Shown: piece after piece, positions 35,610 through 45,120 of the stretch
Layout of the letters: each line of letters opens with the position of its first letter
How positions within the stretch are numbered: the first letter of the stretch is position 1
Origin: Nitrospira sp. Ga0074138
GTDB taxonomy: Bacteria; Nitrospirota; Nitrospiria; Nitrospirales; Nitrospiraceae
DNA: 64,000 bases
Direction of reading: 5' to 3'
Assembly (NCBI GenBank): GCA_001464735.1
Contig: LNDU01000063.1
Coordinates: 28,747 to 92,746 of the forward strand
Translations under genes and position numbers: made by a program
Notes under the pieces: generated by a model
What the model saw: only the letters and a program-made list of their open reading frames with translations
Databases searched by the model: none
Told to the model about the DNA's origin: nothing

Positions 35610-36605
35610 GGGGTCAGTTTTTGACTTTGCACTGCCTGCACCGTAGTGTCTCGTCTCATGGCTCGCCCACTCCGCCTCGAATTCCCGGTGCTCTCTACCA
35701 CATCATCACCGCTCTCGGCAATGCACAGCAACCTAACTTCCTAGAGGACGGCGATCGGCACCAGTTCATCCGTTTACTCGGTCGCGAGGTACAGCAACAG
35801 CACTGGCGCTGCTATGTGTACTGTTTGATGGGAAATCACTATCACCTGGTGATTGAAACGCCCGAGCCGAATCTTAGTCGCGGCTTACGCCGACTCCATG
35901 GCACCTACACCCAATGGTTCAATCGTTGCCATCAGCGCGTTGGACACCTGTTGCAAGGTCGGTTCAAAAGTCTGCTCGTGGAAAAGGAGTGTTAGCTCCA
36001 GGAACTCTGCCGCTATGTCGTGTTGAATCCGGTTCGAGCCGGAATGGTGGCAGAAGCAGGAGGAGGGGCGTGGAGTAGTTATCGAGCGACTGCGGGTATC
36101 CAAGCAGCGCCAGGCTGGCTAGACGTCGCCGCCGCGCTCTCCCTGTTCAATCGCACCATGGCGACCGCTCGGACCGCTTACCGACGCTTCGTGGCCGAGG
36201 GGATCCACCAGCCTTCGCCGTGGAAGGACCTGCGGGGCCAAATCTTTCTTGGCGGCTCCGATTTCCGTGAACGCATCGACCGACTCGTGCAAGGCAAGCT
36301 GCTGACCAACGTTCCTGCTCTCCAAACCCACCCAATCCGCCTCTCGCCAGACGAAGTCCTCCAGCACGTTGCCGCCATCTATCGACTTCCCGTGGACGCC
36401 ATACTCAATCGTTCGCATCGCGACGCGTACCAGACCGCCGTCTACTTGTTGAGGCGTGCGGCGAATGAACCGCTGCAGACAGACGCGATGCGCTTTCGAA
36501 TCTCCCCTTCGCGAATCTCGAACATTCAGGAGGCGATCGAAACCCCACCACGTTCCCCGCAGCAGACTCAACTCTTCGCAACGTGCAACGTCAAGAACTG
36601 ACCCC
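35610..36605 (+). mobile_element. REP-associated (Y1/IS200-like) transposase element with terminal inverted repeats
   Basis: The ends are 22-base inverted repeats: 35610-35631 begins GGGGTCAGTTTTTGACTTTG, and 36584-36605 is its complement with 20 of 22 matches. Between them lies a single transposase frame interrupted by one stop codon. Confidence 0.85.
35621..36601 (+). pseudogene. RAYT-type transposase interrupted by an amber codon
   Basis: The protein has the HUH-like metal motif in GNHYHLVIETPEPN and the IS200-like core GALYHIITALGN, then QGRFKSLLVEKEC. There a TAG (35993-35995) interrupts it. The same frame resumes with LQELCRYVVLNPVRAGMVAE, the typical continuation of the family containing the catalytic tyrosine helix, and runs to 36601. 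A single base change from a Tyr or Trp codon explains it. Single-strand REP-associated transposases of this group act on palindromic ends. Confidence 0.85.
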
Positions 36606-36686
36606 ATCTTTTCTGACGGGTCTGGACGGCCCATTACCGCGTGGGCATATGCCGCCAGGCACCACTTAGGAGCTGGCAGAAACTGT

Positions 36687-37802
36687 TCAACCAAGCGGAG
36701 CCGCCTCAGCCTCCGTTGTCCTTTCGAGCCAATTATAATTCTGCACTGATGACGTGATGAAGTGGTCGCGGTACCAGTTCACCGTGCGCTCAAGGCCAGT
36801 TGTGAAATCGTACGATGGTTTATAACCAAGACGTTGTTCGGCCTTTGTGCAGGAGAGCTGCATGTTCGGTATTTCTACGGCAGTATTCTCATTCACCACA
36901 ACCTCAGCCGACACGTCGAGCAGGCGACAAATCCGTTGCACAATATCGAGGACTTCAACGTGCTCTCCGTACGAGAAATTGAACGCTTCTCCGTAGAGCG
37001 AGTCATCTTCGGACAGCCGCTGGGCTAAGAGTAGCTGCGCATCTACGGCACTCTCGATGTACAGGAAATCGCGTGTGAATCTGCCGTTGGACCTGAGCCG
37101 TGGAACCTTGCCCTGCAGGATGCTCTGCACCACTCCCGGAATCAAACGGCTAAAATTAAAATCGTAGCCACCAAAAAAATTCCCACAACGGGTGATGGCC
37201 ACCGGTAATTTGAAGACCTTTCCATAGCTCTGGGCAGCATGATCTTGTGCAGCCTTTGCGGCTTCGTATGGGTGGAGCGGTTGAAGCGGTGAATGCTCCT
37301 CATACGGAATTGGCTGGCGGCCGTAGACCTTGTCGGTCGAACTGATGACGGAAATGCAGCTCGGATGATTCTTCCTGAGAAAATCTAGAATTTGCCACGT
37401 ACTGATCGCCGAGGAACGGAAGCATTCCAACGGCTCATCGAGCACCCGATGAACATCCGCACCATATGCGGCATGAAAAAACACATCAATCGGATGACGG
37501 GCAAATATCCGTTCAATCAGGGCTTGGTCGGCGATATCGCCCCAATAGAGAGAGACTGATGGGAGGTCATCGAACGATTTCAAAAAGAACTGGGAGTCCG
37601 GCTTGGCTGAATGGGCTAGGGCGACGACATGTGCATTGAACTGAAGGAGTCGGCGCACCAACCAGCCTCCCAAGAAACCAGTGGCACCGGCCACAAATAC
37701 TGTTTTTCCAAACCAGAAGGATGATAGGTTGTTCACTTTTTGAGCCTTTCGATAATCGCTAAGATTAATACTCCGCGCCGAAACCAGTTGGACCCTCTGC
37801 AT
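36687..37802 (-). CDS. NAD-dependent sugar-nucleotide epimerase/dehydratase (CDP-glucose 4,6-dehydratase-like)
   Basis: 371 residues, extended short-chain dehydrogenase fold. The nucleotide motif GATGFLGGWLVRRLL lies near residue 39. The catalytic region has SSTDKVYG and the Y-x-x-x-K pair in HPYEAAKAAQDH. A C-terminal sugar-nucleotide binding part follows (RFTRDFLYIESAVDAQLLL). The start FWFGKTVFVAGATGFLG resembles CDP-glucose 4,6-dehydratases. No other surface polysaccharide genes are adjacent. Its start may lie downstream of the used ATG. Confidence 0.82.
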   Translation of the reverse strand: MQRVQLVSARSINLSDYRKAQKVNNLSSFWFGKTVFVAGATGFLGGWLVRRLLQFNAHVVALAHSAKPDSQFFLKSFDDLPSVSLYWGDIADQALIERIFARHPIDVFFHAAYGADVHRVLDEPLECFRSSAISTWQILDFLRKNHPSCISVISSTDKVYGRQPIPYEEHSPLQPLHPYEAAKAAQDHAAQSYGKVFKLPVAITRCGNFFGGYDFNFSRLIPGVVQSILQGKVPRLRSNGRFTRDFLYIESAVDAQLLLAQRLSEDDSLYGEAFNFSYGEHVEVLDIVQRICRLLDVSAEVVVNENTAVEIPNMQLSCTKAEQRLGYKPSYDFTTGLERTVNWYRDHFITSSVQNYNWLERTTEAEAAPLG

Positions 37803-38397
37803 GTGAATACGAACGCAAGTTTATTCTTATGCCAACACCCCAGGGACTGGTATCCCTCCTAGTTCCGTGCAAAAGGCCAAAGCATTGATCGACTTAAGCC
37901 ACTTCCCTTAAACTTTTAGACTTTTTGGTTTTAACTGTGTCGACGCTCCAGGCTGAAGGCCAGTTTTGGAGCCTCGACGATAGTGAAAAACATGCATGAC
38001 CTGCACCATATGTGTCTGGACGGAATAGATGAAATAAATTAGCCCGTTATAGGATTTTGGCAGTCCTGTGCTCTTGAAGCAGTGAAGGATTTTGTGGATG
38101 TTTGATGTGGTTGCTCCCATCGACAATCAGGAATATTTGAAGAGTGCTATATAGTTGTGCACCTTGAATCATACTGTATGGTTTTGCATGTAGCGACTGT
38201 ATGGTTTTGAAGGCGGTGAGTGGTGTTCGGTCCTAGCAAGTCTATTTGAATGGTCACTGCATTGATTTGCTGCGAGACGATCAGGGAGCGTCGATGCGGC
38301 AGCGGCAGACTTACTCCTGGTCGCCATCACCTAATTCGATCAACTGGCCCCAGTATGGAATTATGGTGTTATGTGTAACTGGTAGTGGGAGGCCGGT
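37803..38397. other. Intergenic region with hairpin and direct repeat
   Basis: About 600 bases, A/T-rich, without a convincing gene. It contains a 12-base stem with one mismatch (37939-37950 with 37967-37978) and a 14-base direct repeat ACTGTATGGTTTTG at 38173-38186 and 38196-38209 (23-base spacing), which could be an operator for the downstream symporter. Confidence 0.5.
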
Positions 38398-39600
38398 ATG
38401 ATGAGCGTACTTGCGCGATGGCAGAGTGTCCCACTCTATGCGCGTATTGGGATCGCCTTGGTCCTTGGCGTCATGGTGGGATTCCTGCTGGGAAGCGAGG
38501 CGGCGGTCCTCGCGGTTCCGGGGAAGCTTGTGTTGCGACTCCTCGGGGCTCTCGCGCCCGCGCTGATCCTCGCGGCGATTGTGCACACGTTCATGACGAC
38601 GCAGCTCGGTGGGCCACTTGCGGCGCGGCTGCCACGGTTGTTGCTGCTCAACACGTTGGTTGCGATCACGGTTGGTCTAACCGTCGCAAACGTGATTCAG
38701 CCAGGACGAGGGGCGGGACTGACGCCACCAGTTCCGCACGACGAACCGGCAAAATCCGCCAATCCGCTCGCTCTGTTTCTTGAGAATGTGCCCAAGAGTC
38801 TGCTGGGGCCACTCGGTGACGATGGAAAGGTGATCGGAGTCATCTTCATCGCCGTGGCGTTTGGGATGGCTCTTCGCAAGGAGCGCGAGCGGCCTCTTGG
38901 AACAGTCGGACATCTTGTCGAACTCTTTCTGGAGTCGCTGATCAAGATCTTACATTGGATCATCGCGGTCGTGCCGCTGGCGGTCTTTGGCATTGTCGCG
39001 AGTATCGTGGGGACAGAAGGCTTCGCTCCGTTCAAGGCGCTTGGAGTTTTCGTGCTCAGCGTGCTGCTCGCACTCGCGATCCAGGCGGGGTATTACCTCC
39101 TCCGTATCCGCTTCGGTTCGTGGGTGCGCCCGGCGGATCTCATTCGCGGCGGCCGCGATGCACTGGTGATGGCGTTCTCTACTGCCAGCTCAACGGCGAC
39201 GATGCCGGTGACCTATGCCGTGCTCAAGGATCGTGTGGGGTTGCGCGAGCAGTCCGCCAGTATGGGGGCGCTGGTCGGCGCGAATTTTAATAATGATGGC
39301 ACCGCATTGTACGAGGCGATGGCAGCCCTCTTCATTGCGCAAATGGTTGGAATGGATCTCAGCTTCCAACAGCAATTGATAGTGGTGCTGACAAGTATCA
39401 TCGCCTCCGTCGGTGCCGCCGGCATTCCCGAAGCGGGCCTCGTTACCATGACCATGGTCTTTACGGCCGTTGGGCTACCCGTGCAGTACATCCCTGTCTT
39501 ACTGACGGTGGACTGGTTCCTCGATCGCTGTCGCACGGCGATCAATGTGATGGGAGATATGAACGTGAGTTGCCTGTTGGATGGAAAGCAGAAGGGCTGA
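38398..39600 (+). CDS. Dicarboxylate/amino acid:cation symporter (DAACS family)
   Basis: 400 residues, about eight membrane helices plus re-entrant loops. The serine-rich loop AFSTASSTATMPVTY, the conserved GALVGANFNNDGTALYEAM and the GAAGIPEAGLVTMTMV segment identify the GltP/DctA/GltT group. GGGAGG lies just upstream of the ATG. Probable substrates are C4-dicarboxylates or acidic amino acids. Confidence 0.93.
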   Translation: MMSVLARWQSVPLYARIGIALVLGVMVGFLLGSEAAVLAVPGKLVLRLLGALAPALILAAIVHTFMTTQLGGPLAARLPRLLLLNTLVAITVGLTVANVIQPGRGAGLTPPVPHDEPAKSANPLALFLENVPKSLLGPLGDDGKVIGVIFIAVAFGMALRKERERPLGTVGHLVELFLESLIKILHWIIAVVPLAVFGIVASIVGTEGFAPFKALGVFVLSVLLALAIQAGYYLLRIRFGSWVRPADLIRGGRDALVMAFSTASSTATMPVTYAVLKDRVGLREQSASMGALVGANFNNDGTALYEAMAALFIAQMVGMDLSFQQQLIVVLTSIIASVGAAGIPEAGLVTMTMVFTAVGLPVQYIPVLLTVDWFLDRCRTAINVMGDMNVSCLLDGKQKG

Positions 39601-39631
39601 ATGTCATGTTGCGTGCAGAAAGGTCCTGCCC

Positions 39632-39672
39632 AACGACGTTCGCCCTTCGACTTACTCAGGACGAACGTCGTT
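39632..39672. repeat. Short inverted repeat between convergent genes
   Basis: AACGACGTTCG and CGAACGTCGTT form an 11-base perfect stem with a 19-base loop. It lies between the symporter and the DUF1269 gene, which converge here, and no T run follows. Confidence 0.6.
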
Positions 39673-39684
39673 CTGGGAAGCACG

Positions 39685-40236
39685 CTATGCTTTGGCTATC
39701 TTTTGTTTGTGTTCGTATGCGAGGGCAGCTCGCAGCTTCTCTTCCTGCTCTTTACTCAGGGATGTCTTGAGAATCGTTCCCTGGTATGGCGAGAAACCGG
39801 TGAGTAACTTGTCCTGATCGGCGCTCCGGATCAGTAAGAAGATTGCGGAGGTGCCTTGCTTGATCGTACTTCCCAATTCCTTGATGAAATTATCCGGAAT
39901 CCCATAGTCGCTCAATAACCCAAACTCACTGGCTGCGGTGGTCACGGCTCCAGCCCCCGCCCCGCCGGCGAGGCTGCCGATCAGGCCAGCCAGGGGGTTC
40001 ATAAAGAGCAACCCCATCAGCCCTCCCCACAACACACCGAGCGACACACCATGTGTCGTCGTTCCACCGAAGACGTCGACGCACTGTTTCAGGTGGACCT
40101 TGCCGTCCATATCGCGCACGACGATGACCGCATCCTCCAAATCGAGCACATAGTTCTTTTCCATGGCCCGTAGTTCGTTCAGCACTCGATCGGCCGTGCT
40201 CAAGTCCTTAAATGCGATACAGATCAGTTGGCTCAT
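39685..40236 (-). CDS. DUF1269 family membrane-associated protein
   Basis: 183 residues. The start LICIAFKDLSTADRVLNELR, the DLEDAVIVVRD segment and the glycine-rich hydrophobic middle (GGLMGLLFMNPLAGLIGSL) followed by TSAIFLLIR are typical of DUF1269. Function unknown. Confidence 0.9.
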   Translation of the reverse strand: MSQLICIAFKDLSTADRVLNELRAMEKNYVLDLEDAVIVVRDMDGKVHLKQCVDVFGGTTTHGVSLGVLWGGLMGLLFMNPLAGLIGSLAGGAGAGAVTTAASEFGLLSDYGIPDNFIKELGSTIKQGTSAIFLLIRSADQDKLLTGFSPYQGTILKTSLSKEQEEKLRAALAYEHKQKIAKA

Positions 40237-40415
40237 GATTCAGCTCTCCTTCACGATATAGATGCCATATGGTATTCACTATGGCAGATTCTCAATCTAG
40301 CCGTACAGGCACAGGTTAATAGGATGATTGCTCTGAGTGCAAGCAGGGCTTCGTGCCCCTTGTTTTTCCACGCGCTGTTCCCTTACTCTCGACCTTTTCC
40401 TGTTGAGTAGCGCTT

Positions 40416-41036
40416 ATGTTGCAAGCTGTTGGACTCAGTTGCCGTCGAGGCGAGCGTCGGCTGTTTTCTGATCTCAATGTCAAGGTGGAGCCGGGAACTC
40501 TGTTGGCCGTGGTGGGTGAGAACGGCAGCGGAAAAACTAGCCTGCTCCGGATTTTCTCCAGCCTGTTGCCCCCGGAGGAAGGTTCGGTGCTCTGGGATGG
40601 TCAGGATATCCATCAACTCAAGGAACTCTATGCGGGGCAACTGACGTATCTTGGGCACCTGAACGGGATCAAGGACGATCTGACTCCCCTGGAAAATCTC
40701 ATGAGTGCCACGTCCCTGGCCGGGGAACCTTGTTCCAACAACGGAGCGAAGGAAGCCTTGGAGGCGATCGGACTGAAGCGCCCCATTCATCATTTGCCGT
40801 CCAAGGTGCTCTCTCAAGGCCAGAAGCGCCGTGTCACTCTGGCGCGGCTCTGGCTCTCCACGCGCCCCTTATGGCTGTTAGATGAACCGTTCACGTCTCT
40901 CGACGCGGCCTCTACGGGTGTGGTGACGCAGCGGCTGCTTGCGCATGTGCAACGTGGAGGACTGGCGGTCTTGGTCACGCACCAAGAGGTCGCGCTTCCC
41001 GCAGAGCGGCTGCAACACCTGAGGCTGGCTGGATGA
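40416..41036 (+). CDS. ccmA: Heme exporter ATP-binding protein CcmA
   Basis: ABC ATPase of 206 residues: Walker A GENGSGKTS, signature LSQGQKRR, Walker B LWLLDEPF and the H-loop VTHQE. With CcmB and CcmC it releases heme-loaded CcmE during cytochrome c maturation. It overlaps ccmB by four bases and opens the nine-gene ccm operon directly upstream of hao. Confidence 0.95.
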   Translation: MLQAVGLSCRRGERRLFSDLNVKVEPGTLLAVVGENGSGKTSLLRIFSSLLPPEEGSVLWDGQDIHQLKELYAGQLTYLGHLNGIKDDLTPLENLMSATSLAGEPCSNNGAKEALEAIGLKRPIHHLPSKVLSQGQKRRVTLARLWLSTRPLWLLDEPFTSLDAASTGVVTQRLLAHVQRGGLAVLVTHQEVALPAERLQHLRLAG

Positions 41037-41716
41037 ACCGCTCCAGTATGTGGGAGGCCGTCAGTGGCATCGTCAAGCGGGATCTCTTGCTTGCGATGCG
41101 GCGTCGTTCAGATGCGGCGATGTCGGTGTTCTTTCTCGTCATCGTGGCCAGCCTCTTTCCCTTGGGCGTCGGTCCGGAGCCGGCGGTGTTGAGAACGATC
41201 GGCCCCGGCGTGCTGTGGGTCGCGGCCTTGTTGGCCTGTTTATTATCGCTTTCACGCGTGTTTACCGCGGATTATGTGGATGGGGCCCTCGAGCAGATGG
41301 TCTTGGTTCCCCAGCCACTTGCCGTGCTGGTGGCGGGAAAGGTGGTCGCCCATTGGCTGATCTCCGGATTGCCTGTGGTGCTGCTCTCCCCGTTGCTCGG
41401 TCTTCAGTTCGGCTTAAGCGGAGACGCGCTGGGCGTGCTGGTGTTGTCGCTCTTGCTTGGGACGCCGACGTTGAGTATGATTGGTGCGATCGGCGCCGCG
41501 TTAGTCCTTGGCGTGCGGGGGAGTGGTTTACTGGTTGCCCTCCTGGTGCTTCCACTCTACGTTCCAGTATTGATTTTTGGGGCCGGCGCCGTGACCAGCA
41601 GCATGGCCGGAATCGGTGCCGAAGCAAATCTGTCGCTACTCGGGGCTTGCCTGGTGCTGTCTCTGTTCTTAGCACCATGGGCTACGGCAGCGGCGTTACG
41701 GATTGCGTTAGAATAG
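41033..41716 (+). CDS. ccmB: Heme exporter membrane protein CcmB
   Basis: 227 residues, six hydrophobic helices. Conserved features include VKRDLLLAMRRRSDA, FTADYVDGALEQMVL and PLYVPVLIFGAGAV. Membrane partner of CcmA. Confidence 0.94.
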   Translation: MNRSSMWEAVSGIVKRDLLLAMRRRSDAAMSVFFLVIVASLFPLGVGPEPAVLRTIGPGVLWVAALLACLLSLSRVFTADYVDGALEQMVLVPQPLAVLVAGKVVAHWLISGLPVVLLSPLLGLQFGLSGDALGVLVLSLLLGTPTLSMIGAIGAALVLGVRGSGLLVALLVLPLYVPVLIFGAGAVTSSMAGIGAEANLSLLGACLVLSLFLAPWATAAALRIALE

Positions 41717-41725
41717 AAGAAGATC

Positions 41726-42481
41726 ATGAGTGTAAACTGGTCAAAATATTCGGCACCACAAGCCTTTTATCCCCTGGCAGGGCGCCTCATTCCATGGTTC
41801 GCTGTGGTAGCGGTCGCGCTGATGGGTGTTGGCCTGTACATGGGATTTTTCGTTGCGCCGACAGATTTTCAGCAAGGGGAATCGTATCGGATTATCTTCG
41901 TCCATGTTCCAGCCGCCTGGATGTCGATGTTCTTGTATGTGGTCATGGCGGTTTGGGCTGGTATTGGGTTAGGGCTCAATGCTCGACTGTCCTTCATGAT
42001 GGCTCAGGCGATCGCGCCCACTGGAGCCATGTTTACGTTCCTGGCGTTGTTGACCGGAGCGATGTGGGGGAAACCGACATGGGGTGCCTGGTGGGTCTGG
42101 GATGCTAGGCTGACATCGGAGCTCATCCTATTGTTTCAATATGCAGGGGTCATGCTTCTGCGAACCTCAATTGACGATCTGCGTCGCGCCGATCGCTCGA
42201 GCGCGGTCTTCGCATTGGTCGGAGTCGTCAATGTGCCAATTATCTATTATTCGGTACAATGGTGGAACACCTTGCATCAAGGTGCCTCAGTCAGTATGTC
42301 GACGGGGTCGAAAATGGCGGCGACTATGTTGATGGCAATGCTCATCATGACGATCGCGTTCTGGCTCTATAGCATCGCCGTCATTCTCGCCCGCGTGCGA
42401 TGCATCGTAGTCGAGCGGGATTCGCTGCCGGTCTGGGATGAGAGGTCGGCGGTGAGTCAGGAAGTGGTGGAGGTTCGCTGA
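41726..42481 (+). CDS. ccmC: Heme handling protein CcmC
   Basis: 251 residues with six membrane helices and the tryptophan-rich WWD-type motif WGAWWVWDARLTSELIL that presents heme to CcmE. Conserved periplasmic histidines occur in IFVHVPAAWMS and near WWNTLHQG. Overlaps ccmD at its stop. Confidence 0.95.
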   Translation: MSVNWSKYSAPQAFYPLAGRLIPWFAVVAVALMGVGLYMGFFVAPTDFQQGESYRIIFVHVPAAWMSMFLYVVMAVWAGIGLGLNARLSFMMAQAIAPTGAMFTFLALLTGAMWGKPTWGAWWVWDARLTSELILLFQYAGVMLLRTSIDDLRRADRSSAVFALVGVVNVPIIYYSVQWWNTLHQGASVSMSTGSKMAATMLMAMLIMTIAFWLYSIAVILARVRCIVVERDSLPVWDERSAVSQEVVEVR

Positions 42482-42666
42482 TGCAGTGGGGGAGCGCGTC
42501 GGAATTTTTTGCGATGGGCGGGTACGGGCTGTATGTGTGGACCTCGTTTATCGCCACGGCGCTCTGTATGGGATGGGAAGTGCTGGCCTTGTGGCGCCGA
42601 CGGGCTGCGGCGCGCGCCGAACAGCGCGCCGGGTTGTTAGGAGACACCGATGAAACCACGGCATAA
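42481..42666 (+). CDS. ccmD: Heme exporter protein CcmD
   Basis: 61 residues with one membrane helix (about residues 14-36) followed by a basic, Arg/Ala-rich tail. The start MGGYGLYVWTSF is typical of this small subunit. It overlaps ccmE by 17 bases. Identity depends on this pattern plus position. Confidence 0.9.
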   Translation: MQWGSASEFFAMGGYGLYVWTSFIATALCMGWEVLALWRRRAAARAEQRAGLLGDTDETTA

Positions 42667-43132
42667 ACGTTTTGCCTTTATTGGTCTGGGGTTGCTTGTC
42701 TTGGGTGTGGCGACCGTGCTGATCTTAAACGCCTTCCAGAGTAATCTTGTGTTCTTTTTTACGCCCACTCAAGTCGCCGGTGGGGAAGCTCCGCACGGGC
42801 GTAGCTTCCGGATCGGTGGGATGGTTGAAGACGGCAGCCTCGTTCGTGAGAATGATGGTTTGACCGTCCATTTTATCGTGACCGATACCGCGAAGCGCGT
42901 GCCGGTGACGTATAAAGGGATACTTCCCGACTTGTTCAAGGAAGGGAAGGGGGCCGTGGCCCAAGGACAGTTGGGCGTCGATGGGACGTTCGTCGCCAGC
43001 GAAGTCCTCGCAAAACACGATGAAAATTACATGCCCCCAGAAGCGGCGGACGCGCTGGCGAAGGCGAAGGCCTCCGGTGCCCAGCAAAGCAAATCACTCG
43101 TTGTTCCTGATGGTAGAAAAGGGTCGTTATGA
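42650..43132 (+). CDS. ccmE: Heme chaperone CcmE
   Basis: 160 residues: N-terminal membrane anchor then an OB-fold. The covalent heme-binding histidine lies in LAKHDENYMPPE, followed by a flexible tail. It also has FRIGGMVEDGSL and VPVTYKGILPDLF motifs. Carries heme from CcmABCD to CcmF/H. Confidence 0.95.
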   Translation: MKPRHKRFAFIGLGLLVLGVATVLILNAFQSNLVFFFTPTQVAGGEAPHGRSFRIGGMVEDGSLVRENDGLTVHFIVTDTAKRVPVTYKGILPDLFKEGKGAVAQGQLGVDGTFVASEVLAKHDENYMPPEAADALAKAKASGAQQSKSLVVPDGRKGSL

Positions 43133-45120
43133 TTCCAGAAATCGGTCATTTTGCCTTGATTCTCGCGCTCTGCGTCGCGCTTGTACAGGGGAGTCTCCCG
43201 ATCTACGGTGCGGCGGTCGGCAACTCCGCGTTGATGTCTGTGGCGAAGCCGGCGGCGCGCACCCAATTCCTATTGGTCCTCACTGCGTTCGGCTGCCTGG
43301 CCTATGCCTTCGCAGACAAGGATTTTTCCGTGTTGTATGTCGCGGCGACTTCCAACTCGCAATTGCCCCTTCACTATCGTCTGGCTGCCATCTGGGGAGC
43401 GCATGAAGGATCCCTGCTTTTGTGGACCTTCATCCTGACCATCTGGATGTTTGCGGTCACGCTCTTCTCCGCCCATCTTCCGGAAGCCACGCGTTCCCGG
43501 ATTCTTGGGGTCATGGGGTTGGTGAGCGTGGGGTTCCTCCTGTTCATGTTGAGCGTGTCCAATCCGTTCGAACGGCTGATTCCCGCGGCTCCCGACGGAC
43601 GTGATCTCAATCCGCTCTTGCAGGACCCCGGCATGGTGATTCATCCACCGATGCTCTATATGGGTTATGTCGGTTTCTCGGTCGCCTTCGCCTTTGCCAT
43701 CGCGGCGTTGTTGGGGGGGAACCTTGATGCAGCCTGGGCCCGTTGGTCTCGGCCATGGACGACGGTTGCCTGGTGTTTTTTGACGATCGGAATTGCGATG
43801 GGAAGCGGCTGGGCCTACTACGAACTCGGATGGGGTGGGTGGTGGTTCTGGGATCCGGTTGAAAACGCCTCGTTCATGCCGTGGTTAGCTGGAACCGCGT
43901 TGGTGCATTCATTGGCCGTGACCGACAAACGGGGCGGGTTCAAGGTGTGGACGGTCTTGCTCGCCATCATGGCCTTTTCATTGAGCCTCCTAGGGACATT
44001 TCTTGTCCGTTCCGGTGTCCTCACGTCGGTGCATGCCTTTGCCACCGATCCGAAGCGAGGTCTCTTCATCCTGGTCTTTTTGGCGATCGTCATCGGTGGG
44101 TCGTTGGCCTTGTACGCTTGGCGCGCTCCAAAAGTTGGGCTGGGCGGCAGCTTCGCGATGTTATCGAGAGAGGGCATGTTGTTGGCCAACAACGTATTGT
44201 TGGTGGCCGCGATGGGCTCGGTGCTGTTAGGCACTCTATACCCCTTGTTTTTAGACGCTTTGGATCTCGGGAAAATTTCTGTCGGACCTCCGTACTTCGA
44301 TTCCGTCTTCGTGCCATTAATGGTTCCGGCAATATTTTTAATGGGAATCGGCCCGCTGGCCCAATGGAAGAAGGCGAGTGTGCCTGATTTGGCGAAGCGG
44401 TTGAAGTGGGCATTCGGGGTCAGTCTTGTGTCCGCACTCACGTTACCGATTGTCCTGGGGAGTTGGACACCTCTATTGAGCCTCGGTCTCTTGTTGGCGA
44501 TTTGGATTGTGACGACGTCCGCGGTTGGGCTGCGTGAGCGGTTGGCTCATGTGAATGGGAACAGTCTCGTCGAACGGTTGGCTTCGGTACCCAGATCATA
44601 CTGGGGGATGCTCGTAGCGCACTGTGGGATTGCGGTCTTTATCGTCGGCGTGACGATGGTGAAAGGCTTCGAATCCGAGAAGGATGTGCGGATGAATGTG
44701 GGTGAGACGGCAAGTATTGGCGACTATACGTTCCGATTCGACGGGGCGCAGGATGTGGTTGGGCCAAATTATACGGCAGCTCGTGGGGCCTTTCATGTGA
44801 GTCGGGACGGTCGTGAAACCACGGTCTTGTATCCTGAAAAGCGACGCTATCCCGTTCAGAACCAAGTCATGACCGAAGCGGCCATTGATCCGGGGCTATT
44901 GCGCGACCTCTATGTGTCATTGGGAGAGCCGCTCGACGACGGGGCTTGGAGTGTGCGGCTCTATCATAAGCCGTTCATCGATTGGATCTGGGGTGGGTGT
45001 TTTATCATGGCGTTGGGTGGCGCACTGGCCATCAGTGATCGCCGGTATCGACTGGCATGGCGCAAGCAAGAACCGGCTGTGCCTGTACCCACGCGAGCAG
45101 CTAGGCGAAAAGTGGCATGA
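43129..45120 (+). CDS. ccmF: Cytochrome c heme lyase CcmF
   Basis: 663 residues, about fifteen membrane helices. Contains the WWD domain GWGGWWFWDPVENASFMPWL and the conserved HPPMLYMGYVG segment. Transfers heme from CcmE to apocytochromes with CcmH/I. Overlaps both neighbours by four bases. Confidence 0.96.
   Translation: MIPEIGHFALILALCVALVQGSLPIYGAAVGNSALMSVAKPAARTQFLLVLTAFGCLAYAFADKDFSVLYVAATSNSQLPLHYRLAAIWGAHEGSLLLWTFILTIWMFAVTLFSAHLPEATRSRILGVMGLVSVGFLLFMLSVSNPFERLIPAAPDGRDLNPLLQDPGMVIHPPMLYMGYVGFSVAFAFAIAALLGGNLDAAWARWSRPWTTVAWCFLTIGIAMGSGWAYYELGWGGWWFWDPVENASFMPWLAGTALVHSLAVTDKRGGFKVWTVLLAIMAFSLSLLGTFLVRSGVLTSVHAFATDPKRGLFILVFLAIVIGGSLALYAWRAPKVGLGGSFAMLSREGMLLANNVLLVAAMGSVLLGTLYPLFLDALDLGKISVGPPYFDSVFVPLMVPAIFLMGIGPLAQWKKASVPDLAKRLKWAFGVSLVSALTLPIVLGSWTPLLSLGLLLAIWIVTTSAVGLRERLAHVNGNSLVERLASVPRSYWGMLVAHCGIAVFIVGVTMVKGFESEKDVRMNVGETASIGDYTFRFDGAQDVVGPNYTAARGAFHVSRDGRETTVLYPEKRRYPVQNQVMTEAAIDPGLLRDLYVSLGEPLDDGAWSVRLYHKPFIDWIWGGCFIMALGGALAISDRRYRLAWRKQEPAVPVPTRAARRKVA

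Noticed and set aside
37908..38126. Minus-strand 72-codon frame with a faint RelE-like end
   Set aside because: No conserved toxin residues, no antitoxin neighbour and no ribosome site; similarity is too weak to call.
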